From Bathynomus jamesi (Eukaryota; Arthropoda; Malacostraca; Isopoda; Cirolanidae), in NCBI GenBank assembly GCA_023014485.1, contig JAJOZX010008813.1, positions 1 to 64,000 on the forward strand: 64,000 bases of DNA, written 5' to 3'. This document shows positions 46,564 to 58,665 of this stretch, piece by piece. How positions within the stretch are numbered: the first letter of the stretch is position 1; each line of letters begins with the position of its first letter. Made by a program: the position numbers and the translations under genes. The notes under the pieces were generated by a model, which was not told the origin of the DNA, did not search any database, and worked only from the letters and a program-made list of their open reading frames with translations.

Positions 46564-47140
46564 TTAAAGCAAACAACTCGATTCAAGTATATTTCTACTA
46601 ACAACAGGTTTACTAAAACTTAATTTGGAGAAATTTTTCCAGTCAATGGGATGATTAGTATCTCTTACGTGAATGAAAATAGCGTTAGATTCCTGGCCGG
46701 TTCTTATATTGTATTTATGCTGTTTAATACGTAACTCAAGCGTCTTGCCAGTTTGACCAATGTAAAATTTATTATATATTGTACATGGAATTTTATATAC
46801 ACAACCCTGTTCACTTAAAGGGGAGTTTTTAATCAATGAATTCTTAATTACATCTAAATTTCTGAACGCGATATTTATGTTAAAAGTCCTCAGCAGTTTC
46901 GGCAGATCAAGGAAATTTTCTTTCAATGGTAACGCTAAGACGTTTTCTGTGGTATAAGGAGTCTTGTCTTTTACTTCGTAGAAGGTTTTCTTTGCCATTT
47001 TCTAAAGAGTTATCTATGCAGTTCTTTGGATATTTCAAATCAAACGCAATTTTATATATTTTACTAATTTCATCATCAATGAACTCTGGGCTACAAATTC
47101 GTAAGAGCATCTTAGGAACAAAGTAGAAAAAACGGTTCAT
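46564..47140 (-). pseudogene. PLE-B linker and GIY-YIG endonuclease, left copy
   Basis: A linker (PKMLLRICSPEFIDDE, 47110-47000) leads, after a frame change near 46990, into the endonuclease: NSPLSEQGCVYKIPC, FYIGQTGKTLELRIKQH and HPIDWKN. The right copy (47884-48295) has the complete C-terminus after NILESSV, while this one runs to a stop at LESSCLL, so the last 40 or so codons are shifted or lost. Confidence 0.85.
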
Positions 47141-47175
47141 TTTTCGTTAATGTGGTGAGCCGAATAAGAATATAT

Positions 47176-47883
47176 CTAGGAACAATTATTAGTGGGTTTT
47201 CTGTAAATATTGTACTTAAACTTTTTTCCAGACCTATATATTAAAACATCTAAAAATGGGATCGATGAGTCTTTTTCTATTTCAATTGTAAAATTGATAG
47301 AGGGAGTTAAATTATTAAGCTTGGGTAAGAATTCATTGAGATTTAAAGTTTCTGGCCATAGACAAAGAACATCATCTACATATCTAAACCACGGAACGTA
47401 ATTTGGCAGAATCTTCCTTAATAATTTACTTTCAAAAGACTCCATATATAAGTTACTTAAAATAGGAGAGAGGGGTTTTCCCATAGCCATACCAAATTTC
47501 TGTCTAAAATATTCATTATTAAACACAAATTTCGAGTCTACTATACACAGCTTAATTAATTCTATAATGGTAGTCACAGGTAATGGCAGATTATGCTTAA
47601 CCAATTCTTCCGAAAGAAAAGCTAATAGATCCTCCACCGGGACTCTTGTAAATAAAGAGGTAACATCAAAGCTTACCAATCTAAAGTTGTAGTTGACACT
47701 GATACTATTTAATTTTTCTACAAGGTCTACATTATTATTTATGTGATTGTGAAATTGTGCCAGGAGAGGATTAAGGATGGATACAAGCCAGTTGGACAGC
47801 TTATATGAGATAGATCCTATAGAGCTAACAATAGGCCTTGCAGGATTATTTGGCTTATGAGTTTTAATCAGACCATACATAAG
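47176..47883 (-). pseudogene. PLE-B reverse transcriptase, 5'-truncated
   Basis: The frame includes YGLIKTHKPNNPARPIVSS, VSFDVTSLFTRVPV, the Penelope motif GMAMGKPLSPILSNLYME and the catalytic WFRYVDDVLCLW (YVDD), ending in PFLDVLIYR. These are the ordered blocks of a Penelope-type (telomerase-related) reverse transcriptase. The N-terminal part is missing beyond 47883. The stretch is open without stops and shifts only at its exit near 47175. Confidence 0.9.
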
Positions 47884-48295
47884 TATCGCGTTCAGAAATT
47901 TAGATGTAATTAAGAATTCATTGATTAAAAACTCCCCTTTAAGTGAACAGGGTTGTGTATATAAAATTCCATACATAATATGTCATAAATTTTACATTGG
48001 TCAAACTGACAAGACGCTTGAGTTACGTATTAAGCAGCAGAAATACAGTATAAGAACCGGCCAGGAATCTAACGCCATTTTCATTCACGAAAGAGATACT
48101 AATCAACCCATTGACTGGAAAAATGCCTTCAAATTAAGTTTTAGTAAATCTATTGTTAGTAGAAATATGCTTGAATCGAGTGTGATCAAGAATAATGCTG
48201 ATTTTGTTCTTAATATTAGCCCTGGGCTTTATAAATTAGATTCACACATTGTTAAAAAGGTGGTGTATTATTTTGACCGCATTCTTGCCACTTAA
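47884..48295 (+). pseudogene. GIY-YIG endonuclease domain, right PLE-B copy
   Basis: NSPLSEQGCVYKIPY, FYIGQTDKTLELRIKQQ and QPIDWKNAF, then the full C-terminus to TAA (YFDRILAT). The second Cys of the left copy's CVYKIPC is Tyr here, and the Gly of QTGK is Asp. The reverse transcriptase is absent. Confidence 0.85.
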
Positions 48296-48905
48296 TTGTT
48301 TGCTTTAATTAAATAAATATTATTTTAATAATTGTTAACATTTTATGTGTACATTTTAATTGTATTATTTCTTTTATATAGTCTTTATGTACTTGATAGT
48401 TTAGTAGACTTTTGAACAGGTTATCTATTGGGAAAAAAATTTTAGATTGTTTTTAGATTGAGTTGCCGATTGGGGAATTCTTCGCTTCCCCAATAGGAAA
48501 CGGAATATTCTGGAAGGAGCACGTGACGACGATTGCACCATGTCTTTCGTTTCCTTAGATTCTTGCCACTTAATTGCCTGTTTTAATTAAATACTATTTC
48601 TAATAACGTATAATAATTTTTTTTGTGTACATGTTAATTGTCTAATTTCCTTTATATATTTTTTATGTATTCAATAATTTAGTAGCCTTTAGATTAAGTT
48701 ATCTATTGGGAAAAAACATTTAGATTGTTTCATTGTTTGTTTTTAAATTGAGTTGCCTATTGTGGAATTTTTTCGCTTGTGTATTTAACTCATTTACTCG
48801 GTAAATTCTATCTATTTCTTTCTTGTCCATGAAGATGTGAATACATCACGAAAGCGCTCGGATTTCGTGTTTCCTTTCACTTTTCCCTGTGGTTCTTTGC
48901 TTATT
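47884..48905 (+). mobile_element. Penelope-like element PLE-B, right copy (inverted)
   Basis: Plus-strand copy of the endonuclease and 3' tail, mirroring the left copy from TATCGCGTTCAGAAATTTAG onward. The tail repeats TTCTGGAAGGAGCACGTGAC and ends in the GAAAGCGCT region near 48855. The head-to-head junction with the left copy is at about 47884. Confidence 0.85.
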
Positions 48906-49077
48906 AAAAGGATCACGTGTTGTTCTGTGATTTTATTGCATATGTATATGTATATATATATATATCGACTATGATATGAATGTTATTTTCTCAGAAAGAG
49001 AGCGAATGTATCCAATTTCGATACAACACTTAGAATTTTTTTACGATAGTCGAATCTGCGCATGCGCAGGGTGGATG

Positions 49078-49079
<2 letters not shown>

Positions 49080-49127
<48 letters not shown>
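49080..49127. repeat. (GA)n microsatellite
   Basis: Mirror partner of the (CT)n run at 42985-43038 in the outer inverted repeat. Confidence 0.95.
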
Positions 49128-49131
<4 letters not shown>

Positions 49132-49136
49132 AGTGC

Positions 49137-49141
<5 letters not shown>

Positions 49142-49172
<31 letters not shown>

Positions 49173-49379
49173 TATATGTGAGAGAGAAATGCACTTTAGC
49201 AGAATTAACTGTAGATATGATAGTTATGTGTCAAGAATATAAGCTGATCTGCCAGCTGAATTTTAGTGGAAATAAAAGACAGAAACGAAAATAAAAATAA
49301 TGCAGTAATGTCGAAGTGGAGCTATAAGAAGACGTTTTCACCTTTGTAAAACATCATATATATATATTATATATATATA

Positions 49380-49415
<36 letters not shown>

Positions 49416-49719
49416 GAAAAGTGTTTCCACAAGAAAGTAAATTTGTGTTAAAATTTAAAAAAAATATCATTCTGTTTGTATAAATTAAAATATTAATCCC
49501 TTAAAAGATATTATTCTGTTCATATAAATTCAAATATGAACCCGTTAAATTTTTAATGTTTGTATAGAGTGCCTCGATACTCGGCGGATTCTCTGCGTCC
49601 TTTCTTTAACCAAACGAAAACAGTATTGCCACATTTATAACCTTAAACAGAGATTCCTAAATTCTAAATGTTCTTTTCGATTATTATAAATCACATAAAA
49701 GAGTTAAGTGGGTACTTGT
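49142..49719. other. TA and GT microsatellites; no gene
   Basis: TA runs at 49141-49168 and 49360-49380 and a GT run at 49381-49413. No open frame with a family motif. Confidence 0.6.
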
Positions 49720-50104
49720 GGGTTATCTGTCGCCACTTTTTAATATTTTTTTATTTATTTATTTTTATATATTAAGAGAAGAGGATTCTTTATACTGTAC
49801 GGCATTGACGATTGGTTAGGTTAAGTCGTGCTAGTTTGGTTAAATAAAAAACTTAATATTTTTTTATTTAGTTATTTTTATATATTAAGAGAAGAGGATT
49901 CTTTATACTGTACGGCATTGACGATTGGTTAGGTTAAGTCGTGCTAGTTTGGTTAAATAAAACGGTATTTAACCAAACTAGCACGACTTAACCTAACCAA
50001 TCGTCAATGCCGTACAGTATAAAGAATTCTCTTCTCTTAATATATAAAAATAAATAAATAAAAAAAATATTAAAAAGTGGCGACAGATAACCCACAAGTA
50101 CCGT
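49720..50104. repeat. Fold-back repeat: two direct units and one inverted unit
   Basis: A unit of about 110 bases containing GAGGATTCTTTATACTGTAC and GATTGGTTAGGTTAAGTCGT occurs at about 49735-49844 and 49855-49963, then inverted at 49967-50080. The outer words GTGGGTTATCTGTCGCCACT are mirrored at 50080-50100. It can form a long hairpin. It contains TTAGG only as isolated copies. Confidence 0.9.
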
Positions 50105-50601
50105 TAAGTGTAAAAACTACAATTATATAAATTCTTGTGCTAATATCCAATTATATAAATTTTTTTGGTAATATTATTAGAGTAGGATTTTGCAAGTTAA
50201 TAATCTTTTGTAAAACGTTACAACATGGGGGTTTCTCAGAGAGTAAAGGAACACGCCTTGAGAGAGGCAGTCTTGCCTGGGCTTTCAAGAAGGTAGCCAG
50301 TGTTTTGCCTTCGGCCGGGCCCCGTAGCTTTTGGTGTAAGCAGTGATTCATTAATAACTCTCTAACAAGTGTAGTGTAAAGGATTTCATTTTCTAATACT
50401 TTGTGCGGAATAAAGACTATCAAAGGGTGATGCGTCATTTTATATCCTTCAACGAGAGAAAAGCATTCCACTCCCTCAACGGACGGAGGGAGGGGACGCC
50501 ATCGAGCGAAGGTATAAATTGTGTTTAACGAAATCTTCGCAGTCAGAATAATTAAACGGTATAAACTTCCTTGTTGTGCGAGGAAGCGATATACTGAGAA
50601 C
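50105..50601. other. No gene recognised
   Basis: Open frames here have no family motif I recognise. The last bases hold the left hAT target site CTGAGAAC (50594-50601). Confidence 0.45.
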
Positions 50602-52444
50602 CAGTGATGTAGTCGAGACCACCAAGTCCGAGACTGAGACCGAGACCGAGACCTGATCCTGTGAGACCAAGATTGAGACCGAGATCAAAAGTTCGAGATA
50701 GAGATCTACCTTCCAAGATCGAGACCCTTAAAATTCGAGACCGAGTTCGAGATCGAGACCAAGCTCATGCCCTTTCAATTTGTTTTACACTACTATGGAA
50801 ATTAGACTGTTAAGTATATTAATAAACTAATAACTACTTTCTCAGATGTAGTGTGTTGAATGCAAAAAGTGTAGCCTATAAATTAACTAATGAATATATA
50901 TATACGTACTTTTTATTTATTTACTTCTTTTATATCTGTTACAGAAGGTTTAATGAACGTACCCACTACCCAGTTTGACTTGTGCATTTATTTAAAGCAT
51001 GATAGGTGCTCATTACACCTAAGGAACATCAGCATGCTCAGAAGATCTGCTGAAGTTCGACTTCTGTGGGGCCTCATTATTATGCCTCCATGGCTAAATA
51101 CACGCTCAATTGGAACACAAGAGCCAGGCACTGTTAAAACAGTCATGGCAATATTGGCCAGTGATGGGAATTTATCCCTTTTCTGGTGCCAAAATTTATT
51201 GGAGAGCAGTTGTCTAAAATATGAGATTCATCGATCTCTAAGAGGTACCGCCGCAACTGTTCCCTGCGGTTCAAAATCTTCCCAGTGTCAACGTTCTTCT
51301 GCTTGGACCGATAGCTTTGATATTTTGCCATTAATCTCGGAACTTTGGTTTGACTCTGTTTTATTTCGTCATCGCTGCTGTGAGAATGAGCGCTGTCTCT
51401 CTGTATCTGCTCATTCTCCGTGCTTGAGTTTCCTGTATAGCATTTTTCCAACACCATTTCTATGAAAAATAAATTGACATATCGGTACTATAAACAGAGG
51501 CATGGCAATTAGCATAAGGTCTAAATTATATATATATATACTGTATATATATATATATAATATATATATATATTATATATATATATATATGACATTAATT
51601 CAACATCCACTCAGCCCAAAGAGATCTATAATGAATTTTAATTATAAAAAATATACCGGTATAATGAATTCTGTGATAATTTTAAAAATTTATAATGAAA
51701 TTATAACATACCTTTTATTTCCTCTTTAAGTTCTACTTTAATATCTTTATCAACTCGTACTTCAATGTCCACCCACTGTAGACCAAACTGTGGGTCAAGT
51801 AATGTTGCAATTGGATAGATGCTATTGGCAAATGGCAAGTGAACTTCATCAGCACCGTCCTTTTCAGCCATCTTGCATGTGACGAATACCCCTTTTCAAA
51901 TACATATTGGATGGGAGGATAATCGTTTTTATCACGCCATAGAGGTTGACAAGCCGTTTGGCAACACTAAGTGGCCTTATAATATATACTTATATATAAT
52001 TCTATAATATATATAATTATAATTCTCTATTTAGTGTTTCCATTTTCAATAAAATTAATTTGACAGGGGCGGGGGGTGCAAATTTTTTTGTAGCGCTAAC
52101 CTAAAAAAATCCAGACCCACACCCCCCCCCAAGACAAACGTGGCAACTCAAAACAGGGTGACTAATTAGTGAATACCTAGAGTCCCTTACTTTTACAAAC
52201 TTTCATAAACATTCTGAATTGTGTCTGTTCAACCAAGCCACCATCATGAGTATGCCAATAACATGTATTTTTCATTACGGTCTCGAGAGGTCTCGAAAGG
52301 TCTCGGGGAGAAAAACCGAGACCGCGTCTGTCGAGACCGAGATCGAGACGGAGATCTAAATAGCGGAGACCGAGATCGAGATCTGCAAATTGGGTCTCGA
52401 GATCGGTCTCGAGACCGAGACCGATCTCGAGACCTACATCACTG
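50602..52444 (-). mobile_element. hAT transposon, internally deleted
   Basis: The TIR CAGTGATGTAG is at both ends, with 8-bp duplication CTGAGAAC at 50594-50601 and 52445-52452. GAGACC/GAGATC-type arrays fill both subterminal regions (50620-50760 and 52275-52435). It is 1843 bp, with the C-terminal half of the transposase inside. Confidence 0.95.
50985..51900 (-). pseudogene. hAT transposase C-terminal half
   Basis: On the minus strand, 51900-51725 reads LPFANSIYPIATLLDPQFGLQW. After a TA-rich gap comes 51457-51143, then the hATC dimerisation domain at about 51175-50985: LANIAMTVLTVPGSCVPIE, RVFSHGG and LLSMLMFLRCNEHLS. The catalytic Glu lies in the PIERVFS motif. The N-terminal BED finger and the first catalytic Asp residues are missing, and a shift occurs near 51180. 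Confidence 0.85.
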
Positions 52445-52452
52445 CTGAGAAC

Positions 52453-52740
52453 ACCTGTGAAACGTCGGAGATGGTGTAACGAAGCGTAACATCATCGCGC
52501 CGACATATATGTGTGTGTGTGTGAAAGTGAACAATGAATAATTTCTATGTTCATATATTTTTATATTCATATAATCCTTATGTTTACCTAATCCGTGCAT
52601 TTAGATAATCTTTATATAAATCCTTATATTCATTATATTCATACAGTACTTATATTTATATAATGTTTATATTCAAATATTCGTTTTTTACATAACCAAA
52701 CTCGCCTAACGCGAGTTTGGATACAATTTTTATTTGCTTT
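52453..52740. other. No gene; AT-rich minisatellite-like
   Basis: Contains TATATTCATATA-type repeats and AACTCGCCTAACGCGAGTTTG, a short palindrome near 52698-52718. A related inverted stretch lies at 39420-39620. Confidence 0.5.
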
Positions 52741-52759
52741 CTATTTTTGCCAAATAGAA

Positions 52760-55560
52760 AACTGTATCGAGGATACTGAATTAGCATTGCTGGACTACAA
52801 CGTACACAGAACAAATAGACTGGCTAGACGAGGGGGAGGGTGTTGCATCTATGTGAAAAATACACATGTGAAGTGAAGGTAAACAAATCAAACAGCACAG
52901 TTGAAGTTATTATATTAGAAGTAAAAGAACTGAACCTAACCATTATGAACATCTACAGACCACCAAACACCACAAAAAATGAATTCCAATTTGCTACCTA
53001 CAAATGAAATAGAAAACATATTAAAATTACTTGAAACTCCAGCAACAAATATTCTAATTTTCGGAGATTTTAATTTCCCATTCATAACATGGAAGAAAAA
53101 TGACAAAGTTATATATGTCGAGAAGTTTCATGGCAACATTACTAAAGATGATAGAACCCAAGCAACAATGCTTTAGATATTGTGGAACACTACGCCCTTA
53201 CCCAGGAAATCTGTGAAGCCATGAGAAAAGAGAAAGTTTTAGATTTAATCTTGACAAATAACAATAACAACGAGATAATAATAAATAAAAAATTAACGCA
53301 CACAAAGTTCTCCGACCATAACCTCAACGATATACAATTGAAGTTAGCACCCAGAGGTCCGAAAACGCATTCTAGAGAGGCAGATGGAATATTTGAAGGC
53401 TTAAGCATAAATTCAAAGAAAATAAATTGGGAAAACTAAATAAATATTTAAAGGAAGTAAATTGAGAATTGCTACTTCACGAGAAGATTCCACAAGAAAT
53501 ACTATGTATAATACAGCCTGACACCAAACCTATAATACTGAAACATATTCCAGAGAGACAGGAAAGAAAACGTAGCAAACTCGATAGGAAAATCAGGACA
53601 CCATTCAGGCAACGAAGACAAACCGTTAAATATCTCCACAGATGCAGAACTGATGCAAAGAGACTCAAACTAGAGAAGAAACTTGGCGAAATAGAAATGG
53701 ACCTAAAGCAAACATTCATACTTAAGACAAACGAAGAGGAAAACAAGGTAGCAGAAAACATAAAAAATAACCCAAAATACTTCTACACGTTTGCGAAAAG
53801 GAAAATGCAATGTAAGGAGAGTATTGGTCCGTTGATAGACTGGGAGGCCGACTACACAAATGACCCGAAAGAGATAAGCAAACCGCTTTGGGAATAATTT
53901 AACTCTGTGTTTAGCACCCAAAGTCCGAGATGGAACCAAGAATAAATTCCGGCACAAACCCATTAATGGACTTCGAGATCACGGAAGGAGATGTAATTAC
54001 GGCCTTATCACAGATGCGAGACAATTCAGCGCCAGGGCCAGACACATGGAGTGCCACATTTCTGAAGAAATGCAAAGAGAGTATTGCAAAACCGCTATAC
54101 TTACTATGGAGGAAATCACTCGACACAGGACAAATTCCACTCCCCTTAAAGAAAGCGAACATTGTCCCCTTATTTAAAGGTGGTAACAGAGCAATGCCCA
54201 AGAATTATCGGCCAGTGGCTCTCACCTCACACCTTATAAAGTGTTTTGAACGTATAATTAGAGGAAAAACTACCTACTACCTACAAGAAAAAGACTTATA
54301 CAACCCAAATCAACATGGCTTCAGGGCTGGAAGATCATGCCTATTACAGCTACTAGACCACCAGAAGAAAATATTGGAAACATTGTGTCGAGGACAACCA
54401 TAGATGTAATATATACGGACTTTGCTAAAGCCTTCGATAAATGTGACCATGGAATCATAGCACACAAACTTAAGAATACATGAATTACTGGAAAGCTCGG
54501 AAGGTGGATATTTAATTTCTTGACGCAAAGAACAGAAAGAGTGGTGGTAAACGGAGTTAAATCGGAAGTTTCGGAAGTGAGCTCTGTCCCACAATGGACA
54601 GTATTAGCTCCTTTGCTGTTCATAATAGTGATTGCAGATATTTATGCAGATATTAAGGATAATATTGTATCATACTTCCAGATGACACAAAACTATGTAA
54701 GGAAATATTGAACGAAGGTGACATAAGAAAATTACAAAACGACATTGAAACATTATTCCAGTGGGCAGAAGAAAACAATATGAAGTTCAACGAAGAAAAA
54801 TCCAACTTCTAAGATATGGTAATAACAAGAAGCTACAGAAAAAAGGGTACAAAACTCTGTAAGCCAAATCCACAAGTCAGGGATCTTGGAGTAATAATGT
54901 CGTCAGATGCAGAATTCAGAGAGCATTATAACAACAAAATTACAACGGCTAGAAAAATAATGGGAATCATCTGGAGGAGCTTCCGCAGCAGAAAAGCAAA
55001 CATCATGCTCAAATTATGGAAGAGTCTAGTCCTACCGATAGAAAACCACACAGAAAACCACACAAAAAACCATACAGCAAACGAGACATTGCGAACATTG
55101 AAGCTATACAAAGGACTTTTACATCTAAGATAGAGGAAACGGAAATTGAAGACTACTGCTCTCGACTACAATCCCTGGAACTCTACTCTCTCGAAAGAAG
55201 GTGCGAGCGGTACACAGTAATATACAGTACATATGGAAAATACTTGAGGGCTCTGTCCCTAAGCTTAGAAATAAACAGAAACAAACTGGAATGAGAGAAG
55301 AGACAAATTTTGTACAGTCCCAGCTGCGATGGGACAAGGGGCCATGAAAACGAGGAAGGAAAATACCTTCAGAATAACAGGCCCAAAGCTTTTTAGTGTC
55401 CTGCCAAAAAATGTGAGGTATCTCCAGCACACCGACCTGTATAACTTCAAGAACCAGCTGGACAGATTCCTGTGCAAAATCCCTGACCAGCCATGCGTGG
55501 CTGACTACGAGGGCAGGAGGAGATCAGACAGCAATTCCCTCCTTCACCAAATCTGTAGCG
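52760..55560 (+). pseudogene. LINE 1 (Jockey/CR1-like), full coding order but broken
   Basis: Endonuclease domain first (52780-53440): IYRPPNT and ILIFGDFNFPF. A basic linker with KNNPKYFYTFAKRK (53750-53810) follows. The reverse transcriptase (53930-54720) has NSAPGPDTWSATFLKKC, NIVPLFKGGN, KNYRPVALTS and NQHGFRAGRSC, then TDFAKAFDKCDHGI in another frame, and SSVPQWTVLAPLLF. The catalytic FADD is shifted (SYFQMTQN). The C-terminal part ends with VRYLQHTDLYNFKNQLDRF and IPDQP (55410-55490). Many shifts. It mobilises by target-primed reverse transcription when intact. Confidence 0.9.
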
Positions 55561-55570
55561 AGAGCTATAG

Positions 55571-55875
55571 AACAAATGAAACTACATTCAGCTGCAGGTC
55601 CGGACAATTGGAACCCATTATTGATTAAAAACTGTAAAAATGAAATAGCTACAGCTTTATACTCGATATGGAGAAGATCCCTAGACACTGGGGAAATACC
55701 GAGCATCTTGAAAAGAGCAAACATTGTCCCTATATATAAAGGAGGGGACAGATCTCAAGCAAAGAACTATAGACCAGTGTCATTGACGTCCCACCTCACC
55801 AAAGTATTTGAAAGAATAGTTAGACAGAAAATTTATGATTTCCTGGAGACACGGGAAAGATTCAACGAAAATCAG
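55571..55875 (+). pseudogene. LINE reverse transcriptase fragment
   Basis: The frame KLHSAAGPDNWNPLLIKNC, NIVPIYKGGDRSQ and NYRPVSLTSHLTKVFERIV stops at NENQH beside a TA run. It is nearly identical to part of LINE 2 (56198-58665) but on the plus strand, and starts abruptly just after the LINE 1 tail. Confidence 0.85.
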
Positions 55876-55909
55876 CATATATATTATATATATTAGTCTT
55901 ATGTTGTTT

Positions 55910-58665
55910 CGTGCGTTGGTCTCTCTTCACACGGAGGTCAAGCTGGTGGCCCCGCCTCTAGGTCTGGCCTGGTGGAGGAGCGAGTTCCTTTCTTGCACTC
56001 TCCACCGTACATAGCCAGGCCTTTAATTTGGGAACACAACACATTCTGCCTTTCCTATTTTCGAGTGTTGTTTGAATGGTAATTGGGTTTAGTTTTAGGT
56101 TTGGTACCAGTTTTTCGATCATTTTCCATATGTAGATTATGATGTACCTCTCTCTTCTTCTTTCCAGTGAGTGCAGATTTAGTTTACGTAGTCTTTCTCA
56201 GTAGTTGAGTTCTTTGCAGCCATCAATCTTGGCTGTGAAATGCCTTTGCGTTTCTTCTAGTTTATTAGTTTCTTCCTTTTTATATGGGGACGTCAAAACT
56301 GAGCAGTATTCAAGTTTTGGTATAATCAGTGTTTTTAGCAGGGGAATCATTACTGTCCTGTCCCTTCTCTTGAACGTTCTAAGAACCTGTCCGGCGACTC
56401 TTTTTGCTTTATTTATCGCTATCTGATTTTGTGTTTCGAATTTCGCATCATCTGTCATTATTATACCGAGATCAATCGTTTTCATGCTTCTCTGAATTTC
56501 CTGTCTATCTGGAGCATAATATGCAGTCTGAATAAGTTCTTCTTTTCTACCATATCTCAAGAGCTGAAATTTCTCGGCGTTGAATGACATGTTGTTGTCT
56601 TCTGACCATTTGTATATTTTGTTCGTGTCCCTCTGCAAGGCCTCCACGTCATGCACATCGCTGATTTTTCTGCTGATCTTTGTATCGTCTGCAAAGGATG
56701 TTACTATACTATTGCTGTTTACTCCGCTGTCTATGTCTGTTAGCATAATAATGAACAGGAGTGGGGCCAGTACTGTCCCTTGTGGTACTGAGCTGCGTAC
56801 TTCCGATTCTGATGATGATATACCTTGAATTTTGACGACCTGCAGACGATCACTAAGGAAGTTGTAGATCCATTTTCTCACTTTGCCTGTTATTCCCATG
56901 TCTTTAATTTTATGTGCTATTATACCATGGTCACATTTATCGAAAGCTCTAGCGAAATCTGTGTATATAACATCGTAGTTGTCATTGCCTTCCAATGCAT
57001 CTAGGATATTGTTGTAGTGCTCTATTAGTTGCGATAGGCATGATCTACCTGATCGGAATCCATGCTGATTTTCGTTGAATCTTTCCCGTGTCTCCAGGAA
57101 ATCATAAATTTTCTCTCTAACTATTCTTTCAAATACTTTGGTGAGGTGGGACGACAATGACACTGGTCTATAGTTCTTTGCTTGAGATCTGTCCCCTCCT
57201 TTATATATAGGCACAATGTTTGCTCTTTTCAAGATGCTCGGTATTTCCCCAGTGTCTAGGGATCTTCTCCATATCCAGTATAAAGGTGTAGCTATTTCAT
57301 TTTTACAGTTTTTAATCAATAATGCGTTCCAATTGTCCGGACCTGCAGCTGAATGTAGTTTCATTTGTCCTATAGCTCTCGCTACATCTTCTGGTGTAAA
57401 CTCAAAGTCTGTTATATACTCTCCTTGCAATTCCTCTTCAAAGAATGCATTTATGTCAGGTATCGCTTTGTCACTTTTTGGGGTACTGAAAACTGTTTCA
57501 TATTGGGCTCTCAATGTATCAGATATTTCTTTTGGATCGTCGGTTAGTTCATTATTTCCCGTCCTTAAGGGCCCAATAGCGGTGCGCGTTTTTGTTTTCC
57601 TTTTTGCATAGCTATAGAAGTATTTTGGATTTTCCTTTATTGCTTCTACCGCCTTTTCCTCTTCCCTCTCTGTATGGTCCTTAATCAGGGCTTGTATTTC
57701 CCTATCGATACCCTCCAGTTTTTCTTTTATTGTTTTCCTGTCATTATATCAGCATTTTCCTAACTTCGCCTCCACTCTCTTTCTTTTGCGGAATAGTCTT
57801 CTCTTTTGCCTTTCTAGCCAGCTCCTCTTTCCTTTTGGCTGTGATTTCGGAGCATATTTTTCTAAAATTCTCAGCGTTTTTTCCTCCAAGTTTGTTAGCA
57901 TTTCTTCAGCTGTTTTATTCTCGAAAATTGTTCTCCATTCTATTTGGGCCATGTGCGATCTGATTGCTTCCCAATTTATAGTCTTCGAGTTTAAGTTAAA
58001 AGCCCCGAATTTACTTCTTTCCACAATATGTGTATTGTCTTCTAATGCTGCAATCATATTTGTTGATATCTCGATTAAGTTGTGGTCTGAGATAATGGTT
58101 GGATTATTTTTATATCAGCAATCAAGTTCGTGTTATTCGTGAATACCAGATCCAGGCAGTTATTTTTTCTGGTATTTTCTGTTATCTCCTGTGTCAGCAT
58201 AAACTCGTTTGTGAGAGCCATCAACATTTTTGCTTGTTCCTGATCTTCTCTTGTGCCCCCCTTGTCCTGGTGAATATATATATTCCTATTCACCTTTTTG
58301 TATTTTATAAATGGGAAGTTAAAGTCTCCGCAGATCATTATATTGGGGGATGGAGGGTTTATGGCCTTTATTTGCTTTCTAATGTCATCAATGGCCTCCG
58401 AGAATTTTTCGGTTGGGGTGCTTGGAGGTCTATAGATGACTATTACTATCAAGTTTAGTTTTTCTATTTTCACTGCTAGGAGTTCCACATAGCTGTTTGA
58501 TTTACTTATTATCGTCTCTGTCATATGACCTTCCTGTACATATATAGCACAGCCACCTTTACGTCTCGTCGTTCTATCCGCTCTTAGTAAGTTGAAGCCC
58601 TCTATATTTATCTCTTTCTTATCAATACAATGTTCGCAGTTTTCACAATTTCCTTGGCAATCTAT
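55910..58665 (-). pseudogene. LINE 2 (Jockey/CR1-like), nearly intact
   Basis: Minus strand. The endonuclease (58665-57749) has GGCAIYVQEG, VIYRPPS and MICGDFNFPF, with one frameshift near 58065. The reverse transcriptase (57514-56198) has GPDNWNALLIKNC, NQHGFRSGRSC, DFARAFDKCDHGI, SSVPQGTVLAPLLF and the catalytic TSFADDTK. From 58057 to past 56100 one frame runs through with two TGA stops (about 57746 and 56195). After the second, the frame continues ERLRKLNLHSLERRRERY, so a tryptophan codon was probably lost. The tail at 55915-56010 matches other LINE ends here. Confidence 0.9.

Larger units (their letters stand above)
45478..47883 (-). mobile_element. Penelope-like element PLE-B, left copy
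   Basis: Minus-strand Penelope element with reverse transcriptase and GIY-YIG domains in the normal order. Its terminal region contains TCCAAGCGCTTTCGTGATAT and CACATCTTCAGGGAC. It is 5'-truncated at about 47883, where it meets the right copy head to head. A MITE (45766-46250) interrupts its 3' untranslated part. Confidence 0.85.
42965..49141. repeat. Composite bounded by inverted repeats
   Basis: The outer arms 42965-43159 and 48962-49141 are inverted copies: TAATGCACTCAAAT, a (CT)n/(GA)n run, GCGCAGATTCGACTATCGTA, and ATAACATTCATATCATAGTCGA next to a TA run. Inside are a tRNA-like palindrome, an inverted-repeat retroelement remnant (43498-45405) and head-to-head Penelope copies (45478-48905). 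Three nested levels of inverted symmetry lie in 6.2 kb. Confidence 0.85.

Noticed and set aside
49790..50010. Telomere repeats in the fold-back element (GGTTAGGTTAAG)
   Set aside because: Only one or two TTAGG units per arm, with unrelated sequence around them.
50151..50471. 106-codon minus-strand open frame as a host gene
   Set aside because: No recognisable motif, no splice context, and it lies among repeats.
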